From an uncultured bacterium (lineage in GTDB: Bacteria > Bacillota > Clostridia > Oscillospirales > Oscillospiraceae), in assembly GCA_945873205.1 (NCBI GenBank), contig CAMCCC010000016.1:1-48368 (forward strand): a stretch of 48,368 nucleotides of DNA, in the 5' to 3' direction. Made by a program: the position numbers and the translations under genes. Shown one piece after another: positions 33,662 through 41,375 of this stretch; position 1 is the first letter of the stretch, and each line of letters begins with the position of its first letter. The notes under the pieces were generated by a model, which saw only the letters and a list, made by a program, of their open reading frames with translations, did no database searches and was not told the origin of the DNA.

Positions 33662-35988
33662 GCTTTCACCTCAAATTCGATCTTTACGCTGTCCAGGCCA
33701 GGGGCGGAGATGGTCAGCGTCCCCTTGCCGCTCTCGCCAGTGGTTTTGATGTAGCAGCCGCCCATGCCGCCCTCGGCAGCGGCCCGGTCCGGCCCCGCCA
33801 GGGCGATAGGGCCGCTGAGGGAAAAATGCAGCGGCAGCTGGGCATAGCTTGCCACGTTGCCCCATTCATCCAGCAGCCGAATCCGCACCGCCGCCATGTC
33901 ATAGCTGGCCCCTTCGGTGAGGCTGGTATGGCTCGCCCTCGCTTCGATTCGCAGCTGCTTGCCCGGGGCTTTGGTCTGGCTGGCAACCACCTGGCCGTCC
34001 TTCACCGCGTCAAAGCGCCAGCGGGTGGCCTCGCCGCCCCAGTTGCCCACATACTTGCCGTAGAGTTCCACGCCCTCCTGCATGCTCATGTGATAGCGCA
34101 GCATACACCAGAGCATCCGGGCCTTGTCCCCGGCGGGCATATTGGCCAATCCATGCTTCCCGGCGGACACCAGGCAGCGGCGCAGCAGCTCCGCCTTCTG
34201 CTCCGGGAAGCCCTCCTGGGTTTTCAGCAGTTCCCCAATGGTATCGTCAATCAGGATGGGATTATGGTTCAGTCCTTCCAGCTCCCCCTTCTGGAAGCCG
34301 GCAACAAAGGCGTCGTTCTTATACAGCCGCACTTCCTCGGCGTTGGTGAAGGCGTAGACCTTCCCCAGCTGCCCGGCGGGGTAATCCCCAATGTCCATGG
34401 GGCAGCCCAGCTCCAGCACCGGGGTCTCCTCCCCCTGGCTGGCATAGACCGCCGCCGCCAGCTTGGGATTGCGGAAGCTGTCCATCACCCCGTGGTAGCA
34501 CACCCGGTCGCCGGAGCCAAAGTCCTTGTGGGTGGCATAGTCGAACATGCACCAGCCGAAGCAGCCGGCGTGCTCCCCGCCCCCCTGGGCCGCCGAGAGC
34601 ACCCGGGCGTGGCGCAGGGCCTGTTCCTGCCGCTTCTCCCAGGGGTCGAAGCTCTTGGTGGGGAACATGTGGCCGTTGTGCTCCGAGATCAGCAGGGCCT
34701 TGCCCATGTCCGGCGTCACGTCCTTTTTTCTCTTGGCCCCCGGGGTCAGCCCGTTGTGGGAAAAGTCGTTGTAGGCGTAGACGTCCTCCAGCAGATGGCT
34801 CTTTTCCAGATAGCGCACCCCGGAGGTGGCCCGGCTGGGGTCCAGTTCATGGGCCAGAGCGTTGGCCCGGGTATAGAATGCATCGTCGTCCACGCTCTCA
34901 TTGATCCGCACGCCCCAGAGGATGATGCTGGGGTGGTTCCGATATTGCAGCACCAGCTCCCGCAGGTTCTCCAGGGCCTGCTCCTTCCAGGCCCTGTCCC
35001 CGATGTGCTGCCAGCCCGGCAGCTCCGTGAACACCAGCAGGCCCAGCCGGTCACACGCATCGATAAAGTGCCGGCTCTGGGGATAGTGGGAGGTGCGCAC
35101 CGCGTTGCATTGCAGCTCCTGCTTCAGAATCCGGGCGTCCTCCCGCTGCAGGCGCTCCGGCGCGGCATAGCCGATATAGGGATAGCTCTGGTGCCGGTTC
35201 AGCCCCCGGAGGAAAAGCTTCTCCCCATTGAGATAGAAGCCGTCGGCCCTGAATTCCGCCGTCCGGTAGCCGAAGGTGACTTCCTGCCGGTCCAGTATTT
35301 CTCCGCCCTTCAACAGTTCTGCCCGCAGGGTGTACAGCTTGGGCGCATCCACCGTCCAGGGCTGGGCCTCCGGGTCGGTGATCCGCTGCAGAGCGCTGCC
35401 CTCCGCCTCCACCAGCAGCTGCTCTCCGTCCAGGACGGAAAGGCGGATGGCATCGTATGTCCCGCAGACCTTCACCTGGGCCATCAGCGTGTCCGCCGCC
35501 GGGGTGGTGACGAACACATCCGTAATGTAGCTCTCCTCCCGCACATCCAGCCACACCTCCCGGTACAGGCCGCCATAGGTCAGGTAGTCGATGACGAAAC
35601 CGAAGGGCGGGATGGCCGGGTTTTCTCTGGTGTCCAGCTTCACCGCCAGGTCGATTTCTCCGCCGAAGCGGGCATAGTCCGTGATCTCCAGCCGGAAGGC
35701 AGTATAGCCGCAGCGGTGGCTCCCCGCATGGATGCCGTTGATGTACACATCGGCCCCATGGGCCGCGCCGTCAAACTGCAAAAACAGCCGTTTCCCCCGC
35801 CAGCTTTCCGGGATGGCGAGCTTCCGCCGGTAGCCGCAGACCAGCTCGTAGTCCTCCGGCCCGGCGTAGTGCAGGGGCAGCTCCTTCACGTTGTGGGGCA
35901 GCCGCACCGGCTCCCCCGCCCCTTCCCCTTTGAGGAAGGCCTCGCTCCACTCCGGCGTAAATTCCCAATCATTGCAAAGGCTGATCAT
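33658..35988 (-). CDS. Beta-galactosidase-like glycoside hydrolase, GH2
   Basis: A 776-residue GH2 enzyme. A sugar-binding domain (LPHNVKELPLHY, GAAHGADVYINGIHAGSHRCGYTAF) and an Ig-like domain precede the TIM barrel. NHPSIILWGVRINES carries acid/base Glu364 and LLISEHNGHMFP carries nucleophile Glu436. The barrel has RTSHYPQSRHFIDACDRLGLLVFTELPGW. The expected reaction is hydrolysis of a beta-galactoside or related beta-glycoside inside the cell; there is no signal peptide. A C-terminal beta domain follows. Together with GH36 it forms a two-gene galactoside-using unit without its own transporter in view. Confidence 0.9.
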   Translation of the reverse strand: MISLCNDWEFTPEWSEAFLKGEGAGEPVRLPHNVKELPLHYAGPEDYELVCGYRRKLAIPESWRGKRLFLQFDGAAHGADVYINGIHAGSHRCGYTAFRLEITDYARFGGEIDLAVKLDTRENPAIPPFGFVIDYLTYGGLYREVWLDVREESYITDVFVTTPAADTLMAQVKVCGTYDAIRLSVLDGEQLLVEAEGSALQRITDPEAQPWTVDAPKLYTLRAELLKGGEILDRQEVTFGYRTAEFRADGFYLNGEKLFLRGLNRHQSYPYIGYAAPERLQREDARILKQELQCNAVRTSHYPQSRHFIDACDRLGLLVFTELPGWQHIGDRAWKEQALENLRELVLQYRNHPSIILWGVRINESVDDDAFYTRANALAHELDPSRATSGVRYLEKSHLLEDVYAYNDFSHNGLTPGAKRKKDVTPDMGKALLISEHNGHMFPTKSFDPWEKRQEQALRHARVLSAAQGGGEHAGCFGWCMFDYATHKDFGSGDRVCYHGVMDSFRNPKLAAAVYASQGEETPVLELGCPMDIGDYPAGQLGKVYAFTNAEEVRLYKNDAFVAGFQKGELEGLNHNPILIDDTIGELLKTQEGFPEQKAELLRRCLVSAGKHGLANMPAGDKARMLWCMLRYHMSMQEGVELYGKYVGNWGGEATRWRFDAVKDGQVVASQTKAPGKQLRIEARASHTSLTEGASYDMAAVRIRLLDEWGNVASYAQLPLHFSLSGPIALAGPDRAAAEGGMGGCYIKTTGESGKGTLTISAPGLDSVKIEFEVKA

Positions 35989-36046
35989 GGTAAACCCCTC
36001 CGTTTCTTGTGTCCAGTATACGGCAAAACCGCCCTGCCGTAAAGAT

Positions 36047-36078
36047 ACAAAAACCGGCCGCCCAGAAGGGCGGCCGGT
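36047..36078 (-). terminator. Terminator of metK
   Basis: Perfect 11-bp stem ACCGGCCGCCC / GGGCGGCCGGT with a 4-base loop, followed by five T residues on the minus strand. Confidence 0.92.
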
Positions 36079-36101
36079 GAGATTTGATATGAAGTTGCCA
36101 T

Positions 36102-37292
36102 TCAGGCCAGAGCCTTGACGGCGGCCAGCAGCGCATCGACCCGGTCGGTCTTTTCCCAGGTGACGCCCAGCTCTTCCCGGCCCATGTGGCCATAGGCGGC
36201 CAGCTGCCGGTAGATGGGGCGGCGCAGGTCCAGATCACGGATGATGGCGCTGGGGCGCAGGTCAAAGACCTGCTGCACCGCGGCGGACAGGACGCCGTCG
36301 GAAACGGTGCCGGTGCCGAAGGTCTCCACCAGGACGGAGACAGGGGCGGCCACGCCGATGGCGTAGGCCAGCTCCACCTGGCAGCGGGTGGCAAGGCCGG
36401 CGGCCACCACGTTCTTGGCCACATAGCGGGCGGCGTAGGCAGCGGAGCGGTCCACCTTGGTGGGGTCCTTGCCGGAGAAGGCGCCGCCGCCATGGGGGGC
36501 GCTGCCGCCGTAGGTATCCACAATGATCTTACGGCCGGTGAGGCCGGAGTCCCCCTGGGGCCCGCCGATGACGAAGCGGCCGGTGGGGTTAATGAGGTAC
36601 TTGGTCTTTTCATCCAGCAGTTCAGCGGGGATGGTGGGCTTGATGACCTGCTGGATCATGTCCTGCCGGATCTGCTCCAGGGTGGCTTCCGGGGCGTGCT
36701 GGGTGGAGATGACCACCGTGTCCACCCGGACGGGGTGGCGCTGCTCATCATACTCGATGGTGACCTGGGTCTTGCCGTCGGGCCGCAGGTAGGTCAGCAG
36801 GCCGGACTTGCGCACTTCGGTCAGCCGCTTTGCCAGCTTGTGGGACAGGGAGATGGCCATGGGCATCAGCTCCGGCGTCTCATCGCAGGCATAGCCGAAC
36901 ATCATGCCCTGGTCGCCGGCGCCGTTCTGCAGCTCGTCAACCTCCCCGGTCTTGTTCTCCAGGGCCTTGTCCACGCCCATGGCGATGTCGCCGCTCTGCT
37001 CGTCAATGTTGGTGATGATGCCGCAGGTGTCGCAGTCAAAGCCGTACTTGGCCCGGTCATAGCCGATCTCCCGGATGACCTGGCGGGTGATTTTGGGAAT
37101 GTCCACATAGCAGCTGGTGCTGATCTCGCCCATGATGTGGACAAGGCCGGTAGAAACCGTGGTCTCGCAGGCCACGCGGCCCTGGGGGTCCTGCTCCATG
37201 ATGGCGTCCAGCACCGCGTCGGAAATCTGGTCGCAGATCTTATCGGGATGCCCCTCGGTAACGGATTCGGAAGTAAAGAAATAGTGGCTCAT
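36102..37292 (-). CDS. metK: S-adenosylmethionine synthetase
   Basis: Makes SAM from methionine and ATP. The 396-aa length is standard. Signatures: [22 protein letters not shown] at the start (read in pieces), [22 protein letters not shown], the P-loop-like [15 protein letters not shown] and [14 protein letters not shown] prefer the ATG at 37292 (MSHYFFTSE): AAAGGA is 11 bases upstream, while the ATG at 37304 abuts it. Expression is controlled by the SAM-I riboswitch in its leader, giving product feedback, and by a near-consensus promoter at 37528-37555. Confidence 0.97.
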   Translation of the reverse strand: MSHYFFTSESVTEGHPDKICDQISDAVLDAIMEQDPQGRVACETTVSTGLVHIMGEISTSCYVDIPKITRQVIREIGYDRAKYGFDCDTCGIITNIDEQSGDIAMGVDKALENKTGEVDELQNGAGDQGMMFGYACDETPELMPMAISLSHKLAKRLTEVRKSGLLTYLRPDGKTQVTIEYDEQRHPVRVDTVVISTQHAPEATLEQIRQDMIQQVIKPTIPAELLDEKTKYLINPTGRFVIGGPQGDSGLTGRKIIVDTYGGSAPHGGGAFSGKDPTKVDRSAAYAARYVAKNVVAAGLATRCQVELAYAIGVAAPVSVLVETFGTGTVSDGVLSAAVQQVFDLRPSAIIRDLDLRRPIYRQLAAYGHMGREELGVTWEKTDRVDALLAAVKALA

Positions 37293-37370
37293 AATTATTT
37301 TCATCCTTTCAGTTGTATTAACAAGTTGCCCCTATGGGGTACACACTGCCCCACCCTCAAAAGTCAGGCA

Positions 37371-37400
37371 AAAGGAAAACGCCCCGTTATCCAACGGAGC
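37371..37400 (-). terminator. Riboswitch-controlled terminator in the metK leader
   Basis: On the minus strand GCTCCGTT pairs with AACGGGGC around GGAT, followed by GTTTTCCTTTT. This is the expression platform of the SAM riboswitch. Confidence 0.8.
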
Positions 37401-37507
37401 GCAGCTTCAGCAATGCCTCATCTTTCGTACTACCGCCGGATTTGGCACCTTGCGTATTGCAGGTTGCCGGGCTTCACAGGGCCGTTCCCTCCACCACTCT
37501 TGATAAG
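37401..37507 (-). promoter_or_regulatory. SAM-I (S-box) riboswitch of metK
   Basis: On the minus strand the conserved core is CTTATCAAGAG, then GGAGGGAACGGCCC, TGAAGCCCGGCAACC, GGTGCCAAATCC and a closing GATGAG. This is the S-box aptamer, including the kink-turn and the GAAGCCCGGCAACC strand. SAM binding should favour the terminator that follows, shutting off metK. Confidence 0.95.
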
Positions 37508-37527
37508 GTTTTTCAATTGTCTATTCC

Positions 37528-37555
37528 ATTATATCAGCTTTCCTCCGGCTGTCAA
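37528..37555 (-). promoter_or_regulatory. Promoter of metK
   Basis: Consensus TTGACA (37550-37555), a 16-bp spacer and consensus TATAAT (37528-37533), 21 bases upstream of the riboswitch. Confidence 0.9.
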
Positions 37556-37602
37556 GTCATTTTTGTTAAGAAAGCAGAGCAAGCAAATTTATTCATTTCC
37601 TG

Positions 37603-37631
37603 TTGACAAAACTGTTGCTACTGTATATACT
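37603..37631 (+). promoter_or_regulatory. Promoter of the GntR-ABC operon
   Basis: TTGACA (37603-37608), a 17-bp spacer and TATACT (37626-37631). Confidence 0.9.
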
Positions 37632-37645
37632 GTGCATATACAGTA
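37619..37645. promoter_or_regulatory. Operator of the YtrA-type regulator
   Basis: Perfect inverted repeat TACTGTATAT-N7-ATATACAGTA covering the -10 box. It lies 17 bp before the GntR start codon, which suggests autorepression. Confidence 0.75.
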
Positions 37646-37661
37646 AACGGAGTGACAAGTC

Positions 37662-38036
37662 ATGACCATTTTGATCGACAACCGCAGCGGCGTCCCCATC
37701 TATGACCAGATTTTCACCCAGATCAAGAGCCAGATCCTCAGCGGGGCGCTTTCAGAGAATGAGGCGCTGCCCTCCATCCGCAGTCTGGCTAAGGACCTGC
37801 GCATCAGTGTCATCACCACCAAGCGGGCCTATGACGAGCTGGAGGGGGCCGGTTTTATCTTCACCGTGCCGGGAAAGGGCAGCTTTGTGGCGGCCAAGGA
37901 CACGGAGCTGATCCGGGAGGAGAATCTGCGCCAGATTGAGGAGCACATGAAACAGATACAGCTTCTGGCCAGGGCCTGCGGCCTGAGCCGGCAGGAGCTG
38001 GGAGAGATCTATGATGTATTGGAGGAAGAAGAATGA
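37662..38036 (+). CDS. GntR family regulator, YtrA subfamily
   Basis: A 124-residue regulator with an N-terminal GntR winged helix (GVPIYDQIFTQIKSQILSGALSENEALPSIRSLAKDL, then TTKRAYDELEGAGFI and GKGSFVA) and only about 45 residues of C-terminal helix, the short form called YtrA. YtrA-type repressors usually control the ABC transporter encoded behind them and often respond to cell-envelope stress or antibiotics (family knowledge). Its stop overlaps the ATP-binding gene start by 4 bases (ATGA). A perfect inverted repeat over the promoter is the likely operator. Confidence 0.93.
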   Translation: MTILIDNRSGVPIYDQIFTQIKSQILSGALSENEALPSIRSLAKDLRISVITTKRAYDELEGAGFIFTVPGKGSFVAAKDTELIREENLRQIEEHMKQIQLLARACGLSRQELGEIYDVLEEEE

Positions 38037-38881
38037 ACAACGCCATCGAGATCAAAGGGCTTACCAAGCATTTCCCCGGCTTTGCCCTGGAGGGACTGAA
38101 CCTTACGCTGCCCTCCGGCTGCATTCTGGGTCTGATCGGTGAAAACGGCGCCGGCAAGAGCACCACCATCAAGCTGCTGCTGGGTATGCTGACACCGGAC
38201 GCCGGCACCGCCAGCGTGCTGGGGGCGGACATCGGCGGCGATCTGCGCCCGGTGAAGGAGGAGATCGGCGTGGTGCTGGATGAGCCGGGCCTGCCCCATA
38301 TGCTGAAGGCCGGACAGATCGATAAAATCATGGGAAGCATCTATCAAAACTGGAGCAGCGGCGACTTCGCCGCTCTGCTGCGGCGGCTGGATCTGCCGGA
38401 GGATAAGCCCTACGGGGACTTCTCCCGCGGCATGAAGATGAAGATGGGCCTGGCCATCGCCCTGGCCCACAAGCCCCGGCTGCTGCTGCTGGATGAGGCC
38501 ACCAGCGGGCTGGACCCGGTGGTACGGGACGATGTGACCGACCTGCTGCTGGACTTCACCCGGGACGAAGGCCACTCGATCCTGCTGTCCTCCCACATCG
38601 TGTCCGACCTGGAAAAGGTCTGCGATTACATCGCCTTTCTCCACAAGGGCAAGCTGATGCTGATGGAGGAAAAGGATGTGCTGATGAGCGAGTATGGGCT
38701 GCTGCAATGCTCCCTGACCGAAGCGGAGCAGATCGACCCCGCCGCCGTCATCGGCCGGCGGGACACTCCCTACGGCTGCCGGCTCATCGTCCGCCGGGAC
38801 GCGGTTCCCGTGGGGACGGCGCTGGGCAGCGTCAGCATTGAGGAACTGTTTATTTTCATGGTCAAGGAGGAGCAGGTATGA
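38033..38881 (+). CDS. ABC transporter ATP-binding protein
   Basis: A 282-residue ATPase of an ABC-2 type exporter. Walker A GENGAGKST near residue 38, a variant signature FSRGMKMKMGLA in place of LSGGQ, and Walker B LLLLDEATSGLDP with the H-loop in SSHIVSDLEKVC. The C-terminal 70 residues go beyond the ATPase core, as in other DrrA/YtrB-like proteins. It overlaps both the GntR gene and the permease gene by 4 bases, so all three are coupled. Substrate unknown; an antibiotic or lipid-type export role is inferred from the YtrA context. Confidence 0.93.
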   Translation: MNNAIEIKGLTKHFPGFALEGLNLTLPSGCILGLIGENGAGKSTTIKLLLGMLTPDAGTASVLGADIGGDLRPVKEEIGVVLDEPGLPHMLKAGQIDKIMGSIYQNWSSGDFAALLRRLDLPEDKPYGDFSRGMKMKMGLAIALAHKPRLLLLDEATSGLDPVVRDDVTDLLLDFTRDEGHSILLSSHIVSDLEKVCDYIAFLHKGKLMLMEEKDVLMSEYGLLQCSLTEAEQIDPAAVIGRRDTPYGCRLIVRRDAVPVGTALGSVSIEELFIFMVKEEQV

Positions 38882-39492
38882 AAGGGCTATTTTTGAAGGA
38901 TTTCTATGTGGCCAAAAAGAATCTTCGCACGTTTCTTATTATGATTCTGGCCTTTTCCCTGGGTTCTCTGGCCGTCAGGGACAGCGGCAACTTTTTCCTC
39001 TGCTACGGCATTGTGATGATGCCGGGGATCACCATGAGTCTCATCTCCTATGACGAGCGCTATCACTGGGATACGTACGCCGGGGCCATGCCCCTCAACC
39101 GGGAGCAGATGGTGACGGAGAAGTATCTGCTGCATCTGGTCATGGTGTTGGTCTGGCTGCCGGTGCTGCTTGTGCTCCAGCATTTCCAGCAGGTGCCCGC
39201 TTTCGGCGGCGCCCCTCTGACGCTGCTGGTGGCCGGGCTGAATCTGGGTCTGCTGCTGCCGGGGATTCTGCTGCCCATTATCTTTGCTCTGGGCACCGAG
39301 AAAGGACGGGCCGGCTACTATGTGGTGCTGTTCGGCGGGATGATCCTGGCCACCGTGTCGGAAGAACTGACCAGTCTCACCGGCTATGTGCCGGAAGCTG
39401 TCGCGGGCATCCTGCTGTTCCTTCTGCCGGCAGCGGTTTACGGGCTGTCCTGGCGCATTGCCATCCGCCTGTACGAGAAGCGGAACCTGTAA
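38878..39492 (+). CDS. ABC-2 type transporter permease
   Basis: A 204-residue membrane protein with about six helices and the LFLKDFYVAKKNL opening and YDERYHWDTYAGAMPLNREQMVTEKYL segment typical of the ABC-2 permease family encoded with YtrA regulators. It is the membrane partner of the ATPase just upstream, overlapping it by 4 bases; a homodimer is likely because no second permease is encoded. The operon ends here. No clear hairpin terminator was seen in the 96 bases before the RNase gene. Confidence 0.88.
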   Translation: MKGLFLKDFYVAKKNLRTFLIMILAFSLGSLAVRDSGNFFLCYGIVMMPGITMSLISYDERYHWDTYAGAMPLNREQMVTEKYLLHLVMVLVWLPVLLVLQHFQQVPAFGGAPLTLLVAGLNLGLLLPGILLPIIFALGTEKGRAGYYVVLFGGMILATVSEELTSLTGYVPEAVAGILLFLLPAAVYGLSWRIAIRLYEKRNL

Positions 39493-39588
39493 GCCCCGCC
39501 GCATTTTCCCTATTGCAATATTGCACCGCTCCCAAAGGCGTGATATGATGTTACGGCAACATCTATCACTGCTTTGGGAGTTTTTATT

Positions 39589-40110
39589 ATGAAAAGAAAC
39601 AAGCTCTTGCCCATTTTGCTGGCGGTCCTGCTGCTGGCAGGCTATTTCTTCTTCGGCGGCGGGGACAGCTCCGCGCCGGTTCCGGAGAACGCTGAGCCCG
39701 CTGTCGCCGTCACGGCGGCGCCGGAGGCCCCGGTCACGGCAGCGGAAACGCAGCCGGAAAGCCTTGCCGAGGACGGCAGCTATACCACCAGGGAGGACCT
39801 GGCCCTCTATATCCACACCTACGGCCATCTTCCCGACAATTTCGTCACCAAGGAGGAGGCCCGCTCCGCCGGCTGGGAAGGCGGCGGCTTGGATGATGTA
39901 CTGCCCGGTATGTGCATCGGCGGGGACCGTTTCGGCAACCGGGAGGGTCTCCTGCCGGAGGCCACGGGCCGCAGCTGGACCGAATGCGACGTCAACACCC
40001 TCCACGCCAAGTCCCGGGGTGCAGAGCGGATCGTCTTTTCCAACGACGGGCTGATCTACTACACTGACAACCATTACGACAGCTTTGAATTGCTCTACGA
40101 CGGAAAGTAG
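39589..40110 (+). CDS. Membrane-anchored barnase-like ribonuclease
   Basis: A 173-residue guanyl-specific RNase of the barnase family. Residues 8-22 are a hydrophobic signal or anchor; 24-62 is a Pro/Ala/Glu/Thr linker; 64-171 is the RNase domain. All key residues are present by comparison with barnase: Lys88 (VTKEEA), Arg118 (GNREG), general base Glu132 (WTECDVN), Arg147 (AERIVFS) and general acid His162 (DNHYDSF). The start at 39589 has GGGAG 8 bases upstream. No barstar-like inhibitor gene is found in the window, so toxicity is probably avoided by export. Role: extracellular RNA use or competition (inference). Confidence 0.9.
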   Translation: MKRNKLLPILLAVLLLAGYFFFGGGDSSAPVPENAEPAVAVTAAPEAPVTAAETQPESLAEDGSYTTREDLALYIHTYGHLPDNFVTKEEARSAGWEGGGLDDVLPGMCIGGDRFGNREGLLPEATGRSWTECDVNTLHAKSRGAERIVFSNDGLIYYTDNHYDSFELLYDGK

Positions 40111-40182
40111 AACAAATTGGTTTCCATAATTTGTAAAATCGACACGGTTCAACGGGCTCTCTTATCTTTTTCTCAGGGATTT

Positions 40183-40251
40183 TGTCGAAGCCGATAGAAG
40201 CCGGTTGAAGAAAAGAATATTATGTCAACAAATTTTCTTGGTAGTTCGACA
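40183..40251. promoter_or_regulatory. Two 0A boxes upstream of spo0A
   Basis: TGTCGAA at 40183-40189 and its complement TTCGACA at 40245-40251, both perfect matches to the Spo0A box TGNCGAA, in opposite orientation in the AT-rich spo0A upstream region. They support autoregulation. Confidence 0.75.
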
Positions 40252-40366
40252 TATTTTTCTTGTTCCAAATGTGTCAACTATGGTAAATTTACTGCAACAT
40301 CACGGTGTATATACTTTTTTTAAGTATTAAAAAACTCCGTACAATGCATAACGGGAGGATAAAATT

Positions 40367-41167
40367 ATGGAAACCAAAACCCGCATTCTCATCGCCGACC
40401 CGAATCAGGACTTCTGCCGGCTTATCAGCGAAACTTTTGGCCGGGAAGCCGATCTTGAAGTGGTAGGCACAGCATCGGACGGCGTGGAAGCGCTCAGCCT
40501 GCTGGCGGAGCTGAAGCCGGACGTGCTGCTGATGGATCTGGTGCTGCCCAAGCTGGATGGCCTGGAGCTGCTGCGCCGCCTGCCGGAGACAGGGGCCAAC
40601 AGCAGCATCATCGTCCTCTCCGGCTTTGTCAACAACCAGGTCATTCGTGACTGCTCCATCCGGGGCGTGGACTATTTCATGCCCAAGCCTTGTGATATCT
40701 CCGCCCTGCTGGCCCGCATCCGCCAGCTTCGGGGCGGCGGTGATGTGGGCAGTGTTCCCCCCTCCGGCGTGGACTGCCGTCAGCAGTCTGTGGCCCGGCG
40801 GCAGGAGGCAGACCTGGAGGCTGTTGTCACCGACATCATCCACGAGATTGGCGTGCCCGCCCACATCAAGGGCTACCAGTATCTCCGGGAGGCCATCATC
40901 CTCACCATCAAGGATATGGACATGATCAACGCCGTCACCAAGGTGCTGTACCCGGAGGTGGCCAAGAAGTTCAACACCACCCCGTCCCGGGTAGAGCGGG
41001 CCATCCGCCACGCCATTGAGGTGGCCTGGGACCGGGGTGACATTGAGACCCTGCAAAAATTCTTCGGCTACACGGTCAGCAATATCAAAGGAAAACCAAC
41101 GAATTCCGAATTCATCGCCATGATCGCCGACTGCCTCAGCCTGCGCCGGAAGCAGGCAACCAGGTGA
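40367..41167 (+). CDS. spo0A: Sporulation master regulator Spo0A
   Basis: Response regulator that starts sporulation. The 266-aa length is usual. The receiver domain (1-125) has phospho-acceptor Asp57 in [12 protein letters not shown] and Lys107 in FMPKP. The acidic pocket reads IADPN, with Asp11 followed by Pro12 where most receivers have a second acid. The DNA-binding domain has [19 protein letters not shown] and [32 protein letters not shown], the sigA and DNA contact helices. CGGGAGGA precedes the ATG. It has two 0A boxes upstream and a terminator downstream. No spoIVB lies directly upstream, unlike the common Bacillus order. Confidence 0.97.
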   Translation: METKTRILIADPNQDFCRLISETFGREADLEVVGTASDGVEALSLLAELKPDVLLMDLVLPKLDGLELLRRLPETGANSSIIVLSGFVNNQVIRDCSIRGVDYFMPKPCDISALLARIRQLRGGGDVGSVPPSGVDCRQQSVARRQEADLEAVVTDIIHEIGVPAHIKGYQYLREAIILTIKDMDMINAVTKVLYPEVAKKFNTTPSRVERAIRHAIEVAWDRGDIETLQKFFGYTVSNIKGKPTNSEFIAMIADCLSLRRKQATR

Positions 41168-41185
41168 GGCGACAGCATTGAGGAC

Positions 41186-41238
41186 AAAAACACCTCCGGT
41201 TTACCGGGCCCTGTGCCTGGGGGCCGGAAGTGTTTTTT
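41186..41238 (+). terminator. Terminator of spo0A
   Basis: AAAACAC-C-TCCGG pairs with CCGGA-A-GTGTTTT around a GC-rich inner loop, followed by a T run. Confidence 0.8.
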
Positions 41239-41312
41239 ATCTGTCGGCTGTTTTGCGGGGATTGATATTCCCCCGGGCGGGTCTGCTGGAAAGCATTGCC
41301 TGGCGTCTGTTC

Positions 41313-41359
41313 TTGACAAAAAAGCGGAACTACTCTAGAATAGTACGATAAATTTATCG
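41313..41359 (+). promoter_or_regulatory. Promoter of the O-acyltransferase pair, with downstream palindrome
   Basis: TTGACA (41313-41318), a 17-bp spacer and TAGAAT (41336-41341). A perfect 14-bp palindrome CGATAAATTTATCG follows at 41346-41359, at the expected transcription start, and could be an operator. Confidence 0.8.
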
Positions 41360-41375
41360 GTTGCAAGGAGTAGTC

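Noticed and set aside
33826-36042. 738-codon open frame on the plus strand
   Set aside because: Antisense to the GH2 gene; shadow composition.
39493-41375. Barstar gene next to the barnase-like RNase
   Set aside because: No ORF of about 90 residues with barstar features on either strand.
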